Shown here piece by piece: positions 1 through 12,755 of a stretch of 64,000 bases of DNA. This DNA comes from Gamsiella multidivaricata (lineage: Eukaryota > Mortierellomycota > Mortierellomycetes > Mortierellales > Mortierellaceae). Location of the stretch: positions 496,001 to 560,000 of the forward strand of contig NW_026251717.1 in the NCBI RefSeq assembly GCF_025024155.1, in the 5' to 3' direction. Below the pieces are notes generated by a model. It worked only from the letters and a program-made list of their open reading frames with translations, was not told where the DNA came from and did no database searches. Every line of letters begins with the position of its first letter. Position 1 is the first letter of the stretch. A program made the position numbers and the translations under genes.

Positions 1-1179
1 TCCAATCCACCAAACGAAGACTGTAAGTATCGTGAGGAGCTGCAGTACCTATAGTCGATAATTTTTTTTTTTTTTTTTTGTGTTAAGAGTCTAACCCACG
101 GTCTTGAACAATCTCTTTCTAGTTTGCTATTGGACTATGACGGCACCCTACTGCCTTACGAGCGGCTTTCTACTGTCCGAACAAAGGGAAAGACGTCTCA
201 TGGGGATATGATCAAGGTCGTTACGCAGCTTGCTAAGGATCCGAGAAATCTTGTCTACATCATGAGCGGTCGGACACGGGAGAGTCTGGACGAGGTCTTT
301 AGCGGCATTGAAAATATTGGCCTTTGGTAATACGACATCCTTATCTTTCTGATCCGCATAAGAGTCTACGATTGATCAAAAACTGACGAATAGTTCTTAT
401 TGTTGGCGCATTTAGTGCGGAAGGCGGATGTTTCCTCAAGCCAGTAGGCAAGTCAGCTTGGGAGGACCAAGTTCAAGAGGGCACTGACATGCAGTGGCGT
501 AAGAAAGTCATGGAGGTAAGAATAACATCCAATCTCGGCATGAGGACCTTTTGTATGCATCATGCAATGGGCAGAGACGGTGTCTAACATTCTTCTGTTT
601 ATAGATGTTTGAATACTACAAGGAAAGAACGCCGGGATCTGAGATCGAGGAGAAGGCCATACCGATTGTCTGGGTATGTGACCTTCTGTTACTGTTTGGT
701 GCGTTTATGAGTTGTATAAGTTTCAGCACTAACAAGGATATGATCTCTTCCCTCAAAAAAACCAGCATTACCGCCAGGCCGATAATCCGAGCTACGGACT
801 GTGGCAGGCACGCGAGTGCCAGAATCACATCGAAGAGGCGATCGGATCCATCTACCCTATCCACGCTGTTGTTGGCCGTAAATGTTTGGAGGTGATGCCT
901 CGGGATGTCAGTAAGGCGCACGCGACCAAGACGATTGTGGAGACTCTTCGCCAACAGTACGGCGAGGATGCGATGGACTTTGTCCTGTGCATCGGCGATG
1001 ACCGCTCGGACGAAGACATGTTTGTATATTGCAATGGCTTGAATCTTGGCGACGAGCACCGCGTTGTGACCTGCACAGTGGGATCTAAGAGCTCCGAGGC
1101 ACGGTGGTTCGTTCCCGGAGTATGGAGCGTGCTGCAGGGACTCCAGGTGATGGCGGACGTAGAACAAGCATCAGCATAA
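1..1179 (+). CDS. Trehalose-6-phosphate phosphatase, C-terminal part (5' truncated by window edge)
   Basis: Dephosphorylates trehalose-6-phosphate to trehalose, the last step of synthesis of this stress and reserve sugar in the cytosol. Visible exons: <1..22, 123..326, 416..515, 605..672, 766..1179; all joins keep one reading frame and end in TAA. The HAD phosphatase motif I reads LLDYDGTLL, directly preceded by STKRRL across the first intron. Motif III/IV near the end reads CIGDDRSDEDMF, and IMSGRTRESL is the conserved segment between them. These are the marks of the TPS2/OtsB phosphatase domain. The N-terminal part, which in fungal TPS2 proteins carries an inactive glycosyltransferase-20 domain, would lie left of the window; I cannot tell whether it exists. 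A canonical AATAAA lies at 1243-1248. The first intron holds a run of T (about 62-79). Confidence 0.9.
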
Positions 1180-1470
1180 GGCGTTCGGCATTCCAAGGAG
1201 CTTCCTTGCTTACTTCGCTTTTTAGTCTCATTTTCAGAACCCAATAAATAAGTGCAAATGATCGCCCTGGACGCATGTTCCTTTCCCCCACAAAGACCCT
1301 CCCTCATCCCCAAAGAAAACAAAACGAGAGGAGTTTAGTTGCACGTGCATTGTGCATTAGAAAATTGGGCAAAGTTAGAGGGAGCAAGCGATGGCCACTC
1401 CGCTGCTGCTGCTCATTCTTGTTCTCATCCATCATCCTTCCCCACTTTTGCATCTCGACCCGCAAGTACC

Positions 1471-4400
1471 ATGTCCTATGGCGTCCCCCCACCTTTTGCC
1501 CGGCCAAAGGCAGCAACCAGAATCAGCACTTCGTCCATTCACGCCGTTACTGGGAACGCTGTCATGGGCTTGGCTTCTGCACCAGACCTAATTACACAAC
1601 AACCCACAAGGAGGGCAAGCATGACGACCTCTCCCGTCACCAAGACCTCCATAACACACTCGGGGTTTAATAGCCCAGTTCTATCAGGGTCTTCTTCCAG
1701 TCTTCTCACTACCCCCACGACCTCATCCCCCGTAACAGCCACGTCGGAATCATCCACAGCATCCAATTCGTCCATAAACAGCGCGGCTACCCAGTTGCTC
1801 TCAAAAGTGTCCGAGGAGATCAAACAGCGGCCCTGGAGGCCATTACCCGACAAGCGACTGCAGGTCAGTCAGCAGGCAGGAGGATGTTGGGCATTTTTTC
1901 AATGTACTGCTTACTCGAACGAAGCACCAACGTTTCTGTAATCCGTCTCACTTTCATGCTCGGCTTAGATTAATGTGAAGCGAATTGAGCTCAACGAGAT
2001 CCTGCAACGCCCATACGTCATTTTAACTCTTGGAGGTATGGCCATTGTTTGCTTTGAGGAGGTGGTGCAGAAACACAGTTTACTTTGATCTCTTTAAAAA
2101 ACAGGCATCATATTGTGTCGCTTACACACACACACACACGGTTGTTGCTGTTGGCTGCGTTAGATCAAGCATTCCAAACTTCTACCTCCGAACACCAACA
2201 CGGCGACTGGAACGAAGGATTTGAGTTTCGGGTCACATACCATGCACAGCTCTTTGATAGTCTCCAGGTAAACCAAGTGGATCTTTGACTGTGGTTCCAA
2301 AAAGCCCATACAATTTCTGTGTGTATCCATGTTGATGTTTCACAGTACTAACACAACATTTCTGTCTCTGATATACGTGGATATGTCGTAGCTGGATTTG
2401 TATGACAGGAGTATTCTTCTGCGCGACAGACATGTAGGGCGGGCAGAGATCAAACTATCGCATCTAGAAGGCTTGCCAGAATCATTCACAAGGTATAGCA
2501 AAAGAATCAAGGAGAACTGGTCACCAGCTCCAGGAAAAAAAAAAAAAAAGACCTCGATTGGACCCAATACTTACAGTATTTTCTTTACATGCACGCCGCA
2601 CACAGCTTCTATGAGATCTGGGATCGTACAAAATCCGTCAGCACAATGTCCAATCTTGCAGGGAAAAAGACGCTGTCATCCAATATCGGGGCCATTCAGC
2701 TCCGTATCCATTATCGGTACCAGAAACCACCACAGCTGGAAGATAATGCTGGACCCACTCTCTCTATTGTCCCAGCGCCCAAGCTTTCAAGCGAGCTGGA
2801 GGACGACTCGAATTTTTTGGCACAACTTTCAGAAGCAATGATGGATGATGCCTCTGACACGAGGTTCCAGAAGTATGAGGACCCGGACAACAAGGAGAGC
2901 AATGCTCAACAGACAGAGCTCAAGTTTGCCACGGTGGAGGAGGACGATACTGTGGTCCAATACCCAATCCTGGATATGGTCGGATCGTGGACTATTGCTC
3001 CGGAAACACAAAAGGTCGTCAAGGCAGTCATTCGCTTGGTGACTGCTTTCGGACAGGGATTCGAGTTGACAAATACACAGATCTTGGCAGGCGTCGTAGT
3101 ACTGGAGCGATATTATCGCGACGTAACGAGTGAAAGGATGGACACTGGACTAGCCACACTGGAGCAGGTCGAGCATGCGGGATACTTTTGGCGTTTTTCT
3201 ATGGCTTGCTACGTATGTTACAAAATCTTCAGTCAACCATGCATGCTACAAACCTTGTGATTTTGTCCAGCTGTCTAACATGGGATTTTTCTGTAACTTG
3301 TTTGTCCCTCATTCTCAATCCTCGGTCTTACAGGGATGGGCTGGCATTAACTTTGTAGGCAAAGGAAACGGGATCATCAAAGACTTTATCCGCTGGCGGT
3401 CTGATCATGCGTGCGCAATTGATTTCCTCCGTATTCCAAAGGAGGATCTGCTTGCATACGAATTCCACGCATCCAAGGTGTTCCATCCAAGCTACTATGT
3501 CGCCCTTGATCGGGCGACGAATTCGATTGTTTTGGCAATTCGCGGCACGATGGTACGCACTGGGACGTTCGTCAGGACCTGCTCAATATCTTGAACCATC
3601 TCCTAATAACATTTTCGTTCTTTGTCAATCTCTCATAGAGTGCTTTTGATACCCTGACCGATTTGGTGTGCGAATATCAGCAGTGGAAGGGCGGTCTTGT
3701 CCATGGCGGTATGAAGACATCAGCCGACTGGTTTATGAAGAATCTTGTCCCGCAGCTCGTCGCCTATATCTCCAAACACAAGGTGTCAGCCCTTAACATT
3801 GTAGGCCATAGCTTGGGTGGAGGTACGGCGTCGATTTTGACCATGATGTTGTTGGATCACCAGCACGAGTTCCAGTCCATGATGAAGGGGCAGTTCCGGA
3901 TCCAATGCCATGCCTTTGCACCAGCATGCAGTGTCTCCAAGGATCTGGCTGACCGGTATCGGGACCACATCCGATGCTATGTCTACGAGGACGATATTGT
4001 CAGTCGATTGAGCTATGGAAGCATGATGGATGTCAAGACTATGATGCTGGGAGCAGTCGAAGCTGCAGCTCATATGGGCTTGACCAAGGTCTTTTTGACA
4101 GGTACAGAGGAGGACTGGAAACCGACCCTGCAGGCAGTGTCGGAAGTGAGGCAGCAGATCAAGGCCTCGGCTATTCAGCACCCAAAGGTGAGCAGGAGCA
4201 CTGGCTGATCTGCCTTGTTTGCTATTGCTATGCCAGTAGCCGAAGACATTATTCACATTTGTATTTCTCTATTTTCTGTCATATTAGCTTTACATTGCAG
4301 GAGCGGTCTTCCAACTCTGGCGTCATTTGGAGGAACAGAGTTGTGTAGAAATGAAGCCTGCCTCGAACCGCCTTTGCGAGGAGGTCCTGATCAAACCAGC

Positions 4401-4551
4401 AGCACTCTCGCAACATTTGCTCGGTATTCTCGACAATGCATTTCCCAAGGCCAGAGAATCGAGCATGATGATACCCTCTAACCGCGCGGCCTCGCCTACA
4501 AAGCTCGCTCAAGAGCCAGTTATCCAACTCACTCACAAAAAGTCATCCTAG
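1471..4551 (+). CDS. C2-domain class 3 lipase (diacylglycerol lipase-like)
   Basis: Predicted 767-residue serine hydrolase acting on membrane acylglycerols. Exons: 1471..1863, 1969..2035, 2164..2267, 2392..2492, 2606..3212, 3334..3552, 3639..4187, 4288..4551; all phases close. Residues 1-125 are Ser/Thr-rich and probably disordered. About 130-260 form a C2 domain (INVKRIELNEIL, WNEGFEFRV, LDLYDRSILLRDRHVGRA). After a linker comes a lipase class 3 domain: AIRGT oxyanion strand, nucleophile elbow VGHSLGGG with Ser near 555, and a plausible catalytic Asp in YEDDIVSR. LYIAGAVFQLW matches a conserved DAG-lipase region near the C terminus. Animal DAG lipases have four N-terminal membrane spans; here none are visible and the C2 domain probably does the membrane targeting. 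The first ATG of the frame (1471) fits as start. Intron 4 (2493-2605) has an A run. Confidence 0.85.
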
Positions 4552-4721
4552 ATTGTAATATAGAATATAGAAATAAACAGCAGCATTGTCAAGATGATCT
4601 CGACTTTTCATTGTACGATATGATACAGGGGTAGAATATGGATACAAAAAAAAAAAGAAAAAAAAAAAAAAAAAAGAGCTGGTCGGTGCCACATTGAACA
4701 GAATTTCTATATATTAGCGGG

Positions 4722-6611
4722 CTATGCATGTGGCAGGAGCCGTTGCATCTCATCGTTCGTCTCTTCAGACACCGTTCCCGCCAATGATCGATCCTCGCCT
4801 TCTTGCGAGACAAGTGCCGAGGTCGCAGGACGGATCGCGACATCTTCCTGACGCTCTGTTTCGTTTCGATGCTCACTCAGTGTGACGCCGTTGACGCCAA
4901 AGAACCCGGCCAGGACAAGGGCGGCTCCGATCCAGTAGGCGGGTCCGAGGACGCGTCCATAACCTAGTACATCCCCGATCAACGCTAAGGGGATCGTCAG
5001 AGAGAGACCAAGAGTAACGACAAGAGGAGATGTCATCAACATGCTGAGGAGCCAGAGATAGTCGGAACTAAAAAAAAAAAAAAAAAAAATGAAAAAAAAC
5101 GCGTGTATGCAAACGTGGGATTAAGATTTTGTGAGAACAGACAGAATATATATGAGAGGAGGGGTGGAAAAACGGAGGATTGGCTCTTCTTCTTTTTCTT
5201 CTTCTTCTTACACAAATGTGCCAACCAGGGCATTCACACCAATCATCCAGACGATCTTGCTGTCCTTGGGCAACTCAAACGGTTCGATGCCCGTCCAGTG
5301 AAGGACCCCGAACATGGGCCAAAGCAGGAACAGGTTGAACAGTCCCACGAATCCAAAGAACAGCGACATGTTGACGCGACTCTCGTTCTGGATCCGGATC
5401 TTTAACAGAACGGTGTAGCAGCCATAGAGGATCGCGGACATCAACGCGAGGAGATCGCCAAACAATGGAGCGCTGGGTTGCGTGGGGTCGATGATGACCA
5501 TGTTTCCAATATCGGTGCTGCGGTCGTCCGTCAAGTTCTCTCCTCGGTCGGATTCACTCACGAGTGCCACACCCACGACACTGGCACAGACGGCGATTAA
5601 TTTGAGGGTGCTGAAGGTCTCGGTCTTGAGCATGGCTCCGATCGCGAGGGTGAAGAATCCAGACATGGAGGCGAGGATCGTTGAGCTCGCTACGGTGGTA
5701 TAGGCCAATGAGGCGTTCGTCGCCCAGTTGGCTGCGAACCAAAGGATGCAGAACGCAAAACTGACCTCGGCGATCTCCCTGTGCGTCAGGGGTGTCAGTG
5801 GTGGTGATGCTGCTGTAGTCTCCTCTGGGGTGTGTAGATCTGATCCATGCTCCAATGCACTTTCTACGGATACGCTTCTGCTGGAGGTTGGTGAGGTATC
5901 TAATGGTGAATCGTGGGACACACCGCTCGACTCTCCCTGAGTCATACTCCCATATGATCTTTTTTTTTTTTTTTAAAAAGCAAGCGGCCTAAGGTCAGCG
6001 TTTAGGGCATAAAAAAAAAGGAGTGCATGCCAACACGAGCATCAGCAACCGACCTCCATCGGCCAAAGTGTTACCTGAAAGTGGGAATGTCCTGCGAAAT
6101 AAGATCTGATGACGACTTCTTGGTCCCTGACCTTCTTTTCCTGCTATAAGCTGCATACCAATGTCGAAGGAGAGGCCCGACGAGATAGAGCGAGAAGGAT
6201 GCAGTGTTGATATAGGTGATAAAGAACGGCTTGTTGTAGTTCTGGCCCGCGAAAATGTTCTGAGAAAGAGCCGTCCGTGCGACCGATGGCGTAATATAAA
6301 GTTAGCCAATGGTGATACGCGCTGAAGAAGGAGGAGAGGAAGGGGGGGGAGGGTCAAGCAGAAACACTTATAGCTTATCGATCTCTGCCAATCCACCCTT
6401 CACAGAAGAACAGAGTGAAGGTGGAGGAAACGAGTTGTTCTTCGCTGTTGCTTCAAGATCGACCGAGAATATCGTTCCCTCGCTTTTTTTTTTTTTTGAG
6501 TGATGTGATCTCCGACTCCGAACTTACATTCATCAAGAAGCTGGACGAGACCCAGATGCAGACGACAGAGAGTAGCGCCAGGATCCCGACGGCGTAACGC
6601 GGTATCCCCAT
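4722..6611 (-). CDS. SLC35F5/YML018C-type multispan transporter (EamA/DMT superfamily)
   Basis: 449-residue integral membrane protein of the drug/metabolite transporter superfamily, SLC35F branch; fungal members are usually vacuolar, and the substrate is unknown. Exons in transcript order: 6611..6528, 6259..6075, 5946..5212, 5067..4722. The N-terminal span (MGIPRYAVGILALLSVVCIW) and the following NIFAGQNYNKPFFITYINT match the start of SLC35F5 proteins (a QYNKPFF motif followed by the second span). A hydrophilic Ser/Thr-rich loop is encoded at the start of exon 3, followed by about eight hydrophobic segments (AFCILWFAANWATNASLAYT, SSTILASMSGFFTLAIGAML, LLALMSAILYGCYTVLLK and others). The C-terminal tail is acidic and ends in an LLPHA-type sequence, so a dileucine sorting signal is possible. 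Starting at the internal Met at 5945 would lose the first span and cut the family match. Divergent from the M17 peptidase. Confidence 0.85.
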
Positions 6612-7238
6612 GGTGTCCGGAGTCCCAATTGATGAAAAGCCGGGATGGGTGTTTGATACAAAAAAAAAGTGGTGGTTGTGAGAAGAAGAGTGGCAATAGT
6701 CTGTATGTATTTCATTTCAACCGGATCGGGTGTCACGTGGAATACTCAGTTCTTTGCCACCAAAAATAGACTCAAAGAATCCTTCCCTCTCCCCTTGCCC
6801 CCGCCCATCCCCTTGCAGAAAGGCGAGTGCTCTACTCTTTTTTTGTTGCTTTGTTGTGTTGTGAATGTTGATGGGTGCTGGCGCCGTGTGCAATGGAGTC
6901 TTGCATGTGGCTGATAGTATATATCCAGAGCCGATGGGTGTTCCTGGGAACAAATTTTCTGGAGAGTTGGTGTGACTCCAATTGGTCCAAAGGCCGCCGT
7001 GTCCTCCTGAACTCCGTCCAGCGTTGGTGCCCTTTTTCGGTCTTTGGAGGGTATTTTCCCACCATCGCTTGTGCGGGGATGAAGTGCATGACGCTGAACT
7101 GAAAGCTCAGTTTCAATATGTCTCTGCAATAAAGACTACCGAAAAAAGTAAACAAAAAAAACATAAAACAGGGGGCCCTTTCCCATTCCCTTCTTTCTTC
7201 TTCTTCTTCTTCTCCATCCCCATCTCCTCTCATCCGCC
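6612..7238. promoter_or_regulatory. Divergent promoter region (SLC35F5-like / M17 peptidase)
   Basis: 627 nt between the two start codons, which face away from each other. I see no convincing coding sequence. A pyrimidine-rich block (CTT repeats about 7190-7215) lies directly before the peptidase ATG, a common fungal core promoter feature. No canonical TATA box is obvious. Confidence 0.5.
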
Positions 7239-9369
7239 ATGACCCTCGCTCTCCCGACCATCATCTCTGCCACGACCGCGGACCTCGCCTCGACTTCCCA
7301 GCAGTTCGACGCCGTCATCGCCGTCTATCCCACGGTTTCCCAGGACCTCCTCTCGGCCTTCAGCTCCCTCAATGCTCACACGGCCGTCGACAAGGACTTT
7401 GGCACAACTTTGGCCGTCGTCCCCGATCAGAACGTCGCCGGTGGCCGTCTAATCCTCGCTCCTACGGGGTCGATCAACGGCGACTCGGACGATGTCCGCA
7501 AGTTTCAGGAGGCGACCAAGGCGGCCATGAAGCGTGCCCAGGCCGCTGGCGCGGTTGCTCCAGTCTTTTACTTCCCCAGCGAGATCGAGACTGATAACGA
7601 AGACTATGCACGTTACATTGAGGTCTCGATCCTTGGAGCTTTGGCTGCATGCTTTGATCCAATTGATGTCCGTGAGCATTATGAGAAGATTGGCAAGGAC
7701 CGATATATGGTGCAGAGGATCGGTGTTGTCACCAAGGGTGCTGAGCTTACCCCTGAGCGTATCGCCTTTGTCAACGCTGTCGAGATTGGACGTCGCGTCG
7801 CTAAAGGTAAATAGAAAAAATGCAGCCTGCAGTTTTCCACCCTTCCCCTTCCTGTCTATGAACTATTTAGAGGAAGCCCTCGGTTTGTTTCTGTACGTCT
7901 CGGTGAGATATTAACGGTGCCTGTTATCGCCCCCCTTGCTGCGGAACTGAACTAGATTTGGGAAGCCCCAACTGTGAGCGCATGGCTCCTATCCGGTTCG
8001 CAGAATACGTGGAGAACTACTTCAATTCCAAGTCTGAGATCAAGTTGACGGTTGTCAAGGACATTGATGTCATCGAGAAGGAATATCCTTTGCTCCACGC
8101 TGTCGCCCGCTGCTCTTTATCTGGTATGGAACCCTCTGTACATGCTCTTTTCACTGCCGGCATACTGCTATACCGGATTTTTTTTTTTTTTTTTTGCTAA
8201 CCCCAACACTTTCATATATACGTTTAGTCCCTAGACACTTCCCTCGCGTCGTCAAGCTGGAGTACAAATCTGATGAGCCTTCCAAGGTCAAGGAAAAGTA
8301 TGTCTCTTTTTATTGCTTGGATAGATCAACTTTCTTCTTTCCTTCAGCGCAAATCACGTTGCTCAAGATTGTCTGTACTCACACATGCACCTCCCCGTAC
8401 TATTAATTCCTATCCTATCCTATCTTAGCCTGTACTTTGTTGGAAAGGGCGTGACCTACGACACTGGTGGAGCCGATGTCAAGTGCGGAGGTGCGATGAG
8501 GGGTATGTCGCGTGACAAATGCGGCGCTGCAACCGTTGCAGGATTCATGGCGACCTTGGCAGAGTTGAAGCCGAAGCATGTCAACGTTACGGCCATGCTC
8601 GGTTTGGTCCGCAACTCGATCGGATCGAACGCCTATGTCAGCGACGAGGTCCTCTACTCGCGTGCGGGCAAGCGTGTCCTCGTCGGCAACACCGACGCCG
8701 AGGGCCGTATGGTTATGACTGATCCCCTTTGCGAATGCAAGGAGCGCATCCTGGCCGATCGCAAGGCCGGCACCCACATCCCCTCGCGACTCTTCACCGT
8801 CGCCACTTTAACTGGTACGCGAACAATAACGAGGATATCGTGATGCAAAGTTTTTTTTTTTTTTTTTTTTTTTTAATAAGGTCAAAGGCAGCATCTGATC
8901 CTTATCATCTCATTTTCTCCACGAAAAAAAAATAATATGATATATAGGCCATGCCATTCGCGCATATGGCCCCTATGGCATCTGCCTCGACAACGGCCCA
9001 GCGCGCAAGGCTGGTATCAGCCCGCGCATCGATGCTGCCGGCCACATCATGGGAGATCCCTTCGAGATGTCGACCCTGCGCCGTGAGGACTATGCAGTGA
9101 TCGCCCCTGGATCCGTAGCCGAAGATGTTGTTCAGGCTAACGATAAGGCCTCGAGCGCAAGTGCTCGTGGACATCAGTACCCCATGGCCTTTATGGCCAT
9201 CGCCTCGGGCGTGAGCGACTTTGGTCTGGATAAGAAGAAGCAGGATCAGATTGCCTACACTCACGTTGATGTCGCTGGTAACGCAGAGGAGCTCTCAGGA
9301 GTGGGCTTCAGCTTGCCTGAGGTCACTGGCAACCCTGTCCCTGCCTTTGCCGCCGCCTTCTTGTTGTAG
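7239..9369 (+). CDS. M17 family leucyl aminopeptidase (W07G4.4/lap-2-like branch)
   Basis: 537-residue cytosolic metallo-aminopeptidase that trims N-terminal residues from peptides. Exons: 7239..7806, 7956..8123, 8228..8297, 8429..8814, 8948..9369; phases close exactly. The C-terminal catalytic domain keeps the two-metal site and catalytic residues: VGKGVTYDTGG (Lys and Asp ligands), DVKCGG (catalytic Lys), MSRDKCGAA (Asp) and NTDAEGR (Asp, Glu, catalytic Arg). The sequence around them (TYDTGGADVKCGG rather than TFDSGGISIKPS) is the variant I associate with the putative aminopeptidase W07G4.4 of nematodes rather than bacterial PepA. The N-terminal domain (about 190 residues, single exon) has the usual M17 length. 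Intron 2 and intron 4 contain T runs of 17-24 nt. AATAAA at 9417-9422. Confidence 0.9.
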
Positions 9370-9492
9370 ACGCTACATGGCAGCCCATTTGTATATATAT
9401 ACGTATGATTCCCAGAAATAAAGCCTTTTTTTATTTGCGGCAGAACATGAAGAGGAGCGTACGGGTTGCAAAGATGCATTTTATTTATATTT

Positions 9493-9495
<3 letters not shown>

Positions 9496-9522
<27 letters not shown>
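9496..9522. repeat. (GA)n microsatellite in a convergent 3' gap
   Basis: About 13 perfect GA units in the 163-nt gap between the 3' end of the M17 peptidase and the 3' end of the kinase. No function suggested; likely length-variable between strains. Confidence 0.9.
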
Positions 9523-9527
<5 letters not shown>

Positions 9528-9532
9528 CGCCT

Positions 9533-11476
9533 TTATATGCTGGATCCAAAGTGGCGATGGGGGTTCTGGTTCTCGCCATGGGCGCAAGACTCGATACTCT
9601 TGAACCACTCGTCCTCCATGATCTCTTCTATCGTGATCCTCGTCTCGGGATTGGGGTCCAGGATTCTCTTCATCAGCTTACGACAGCCCGGTGGTAATTT
9701 CTCAAACGGCTCATAGTTATTGACCGCACGCATCTCCAAAAAGTGTTGATAATTTGGATCTTGAGAGGTAGCCGCACGGAATGGGATTCCTTGGTAAACC
9801 ATGCAGTAGTAGACGATGCCACAGGCCCAGATGTCGACCCGCCGAGCATCGTACTCCTTGGTCTTGAATTCCTCCGGTGCGATGTAGGGTTCCGATCCAC
9901 AGAGACCCTTCGAGAGATGCGGTGTCTTTTCCCAGCACATGCGGAACACGTCCGAGACGCCAAAGTCCGTGATCTTGAGTCGGCCCTTGCCGTCCAGAAG
10001 CAGGTTCTCGGGCTTGATATCCCGGTGGGCGACACCCATAGAGTGAAGATAGGCAACTCCGTTCAGGAGCTGTTTGAAACAGCAATCGATTTCGACTCTT
10101 GACATGTATCCTTGTTTGATAGCGTTGTACAAATCACCACCACGGCAGTATTCCTAAAAACACACACATGGAGAAAAAAAAAACGCCATTATGGCAAAGC
10201 GGGTTGTTAGTCTAGGTTCAAGACATGCACAAGACCTCTTTTGCATGTTTGTTTGGGGGTAATAGATCCATCCCGCAATGGCATGTATAACAATGCTGCA
10301 GATTATGCACCTGACATCTCCAAACCCCACACTTCTGAGATGGCAAAAAAAAAAAAAAAAAAAAGGCTTTGCACAACCGATGGTAATACAACAACACCCA
10401 GGAACATGCTGCACCAAAAATAATAAGCATCTTGTTTGGCTAATTTTTTATCCCCAATGATCCAATGAGCCAATAATGCATCTCTTTGGAGGATATGGCA
10501 AGGATAGTAGATAATGCAAAATCGCCACGAGTTCTTATTTTTGTCTTCACACATACAGACCCTCTTCCTTCATCCCCCTCCTTTACTCCCCTCGCCCTCA
10601 CCCCCACGTGGAATGTTATCCGTAAATAAAACTTACCATGACTTCACACCAGTGATGCTGTTCGTCCTGAACCAGATCGACGGTCTCGACAATGTTCTCA
10701 TGATGTAATGTTGAGGAGATACAGAATTCGCTCGTCAGTTTCTTGACGTACTCCTTCTCGGTCTCGTTCTTTCTGCGCTTTCGGAATTCCTTGACCGCAA
10801 ACAGTTTCTCGGACTCCTCGTCATGGGATAACTTGTGGGCCAGTCGCACCACGGCCGTCGCACCCTGACCAATGTTGCCCTTATCACATAGGCCGTATTT
10901 CTTCAGGAGAGTGCACTCGACCTTTTTTGCTTCACCAGCGCCGTTGGCATGATTGCTCCCACCTTGAGCTAGACCACGGTCGCTTCCAAAGGGTGATGTT
11001 CCCTTGCCGAGACCATGGACAAAGCTAAAGATGTTTCTCTTTTCCAACGGACTGGTATTCGACAGCAGATAAGGGTCGACCTCTTCCTCGATCGGGTTAC
11101 TGCCACGATCTCCGGGCGAAGTAGGTGGACTGCTAGAACTGGATTTGTGTTCGTGGTGAAAGATCTTGTGGATCAGCGAATGAGCCTTCTTCTGCTGCGG
11201 GACAGCCAAGGGTGCGGATTCCGAGGACTTGTTGGATTTGATGGTTCCATTGAGGGCCTTTCTGAGGACCGGGTGGGAGTCTGCGCTTCCGTAGTGGTCG
11301 CTGTTGGAGGAACTGGATGAGGATTCGATTGTGGGGACCTGTCGGAGAGTATTCCAGTGATCGTCGTTGTGGAGAAACGGCGATTGAGCGCCTGAGGCGA
11401 GGGATGATTTCTCAGCACGTCTTCGGACGTTGACCTCCATGGCGGGGGCCCAGTAGTCGGTTGAAAAGGTAACCAT
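9533..11476 (-). CDS. HAL4/SAT4-like serine/threonine kinase (NPR/HAL5 subfamily)
   Basis: 486-residue kinase in two exons (11476..10637, 10153..9533; phase 0 junction M/EYCRGGDLY). In yeast, this fungal-specific subfamily stabilises the plasma-membrane potassium transporters and nutrient permeases. The first about 200 residues are Ser/Pro-rich and disordered, typical of the group. The kinase domain has all core motifs: glycine loop IGQGATAVVRLA, VAIK-type lysine in FAVKEFRKRRK, catalytic loop AHRDIKPENLLL, DFG in KITDFGVSDVF and APE in YIAPEEF; GIPFRAA and the C-lobe follow. The RMCWEKTPHLSKGLCGSEPY activation segment is characteristic of HAL4/HAL5. The intron (10154-10636, 483 nt) is one of the longest in the window and carries a poly-A run on the plus strand. 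No C-terminal extension. Confidence 0.9.
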
Positions 11477-12755
11477 GGCTATGTGTGTATGTATATGTGT
11501 ATTTTGATCGAGGGAAGAGGACTATGATACAGGGTGAAGGAGAGGATATGTACAGAGGCAGATGATCGAAAGGAAGATCGTGTGTTGTTACAAGAGAAGG
11601 AAAAAAACGAGGGTGATGATACAAGGAAGGTTGTCTAAGAAGGGTGAGGAAAGGGCGGGCGGTGTCTAGGCGGTGTTTATATAGCAAGGGTGGGTGGGCG
11701 GGTAGGGGGAGAAGGAGGGGCGTATGGTTATGAGGGAAGATCCAGCATACTATGGCTGGGGAGTGTTGTAGGGAAGGAAGGTGTAGCGGGGCGGAGAGAT
11801 AAGAAGGGAAGAAAGGAAGAAGGAAAGAAAGGTGGATGTTTAATGCGGAGAAGATGAGACGACGAAATGTTTAAATAGCGATCGATAGATAGCGTTGATA
11901 TGTCATCACGCAAATGGACAATGCGGCCCAGAGCACACACAGCCAATGACAAATGGCTCGATCATATCACCGCTGCTTGCACATTTCTGCGCCGGACGGG
12001 CCGCATGTGTGTAGACTATGTGTGTATGTGTGTATGTGTGTAGACTATGTGTATGTGTGTAGCCCGGGCCTGTCTCACTCCTTCCCCCCTCGTTCCTCTT
12101 GATGACAATCAGAACGCAATAATAAAACAAACAAAGAGCAACCACCGTCTTCCCCCCTTTGTTTGTCCTGAAGGAGCATTCGTGAGGCATTTTCTTTCTT
12201 TCTCTCGCTTTCTTTTTTTTCTTTTGTACGGTCCAGCGCACATGTCCCGTCCCCCGCGATGCATGCGTGATATTCTTCATACATAGACTTCTACTGTACA
12301 TGTACGTCCCAGACCTACGCTCAAAGTGGCATCGCGCATCTTCTCGTTCCAGCTCTTCCGCATCTCATCGTCATAGACTATATAAACAAATGAAAAAAAA
12401 AAAAAAAAAAAAAAAACACATATACACTTTCCAAGATGTCATCTTTATTCTGTCCCGTTCAAAAGACGGCAGACAGCAGAGATCGCAATAGGAGTAAATC
12501 ATCTCAGGCACACACACAGACACACGCAAAAAAGGACTCCCCCCCCTGCCTGGCGGTATCAATTGAACAGGGCCGTTCCCAGCAGGATCACTCCGATCCC
12601 CTGCACTTGACTCGCTGTGCACGTGCAATAGTGCACGCGACTGCACAAATGCCCTCAAAGGTTTCGACTCAACATCCCTAGAATCGTAATTCCCGCACAT
12701 GCCCCGCAAACGACTCGGACTGAGTGTGCCTTTAGACTATATTTATTGTCTTTCC
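11477..12755. other. Intergenic region, no gene seen; TG-rich microsatellite
   Basis: 1279 nt between the kinase start and the 3' end of the Lnt-like gene. About 11500-11900 is purine-rich on the plus strand (kinase promoter and 5' leader, pyrimidine-rich in sense). About 12003-12062 is an imperfect TGTGTA/TGTATG repeat with two copies of a GTGTAGACTATGTGT block. An A run lies at about 12391-12416. Open frames here are short and compositionally biased. Confidence 0.6.
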
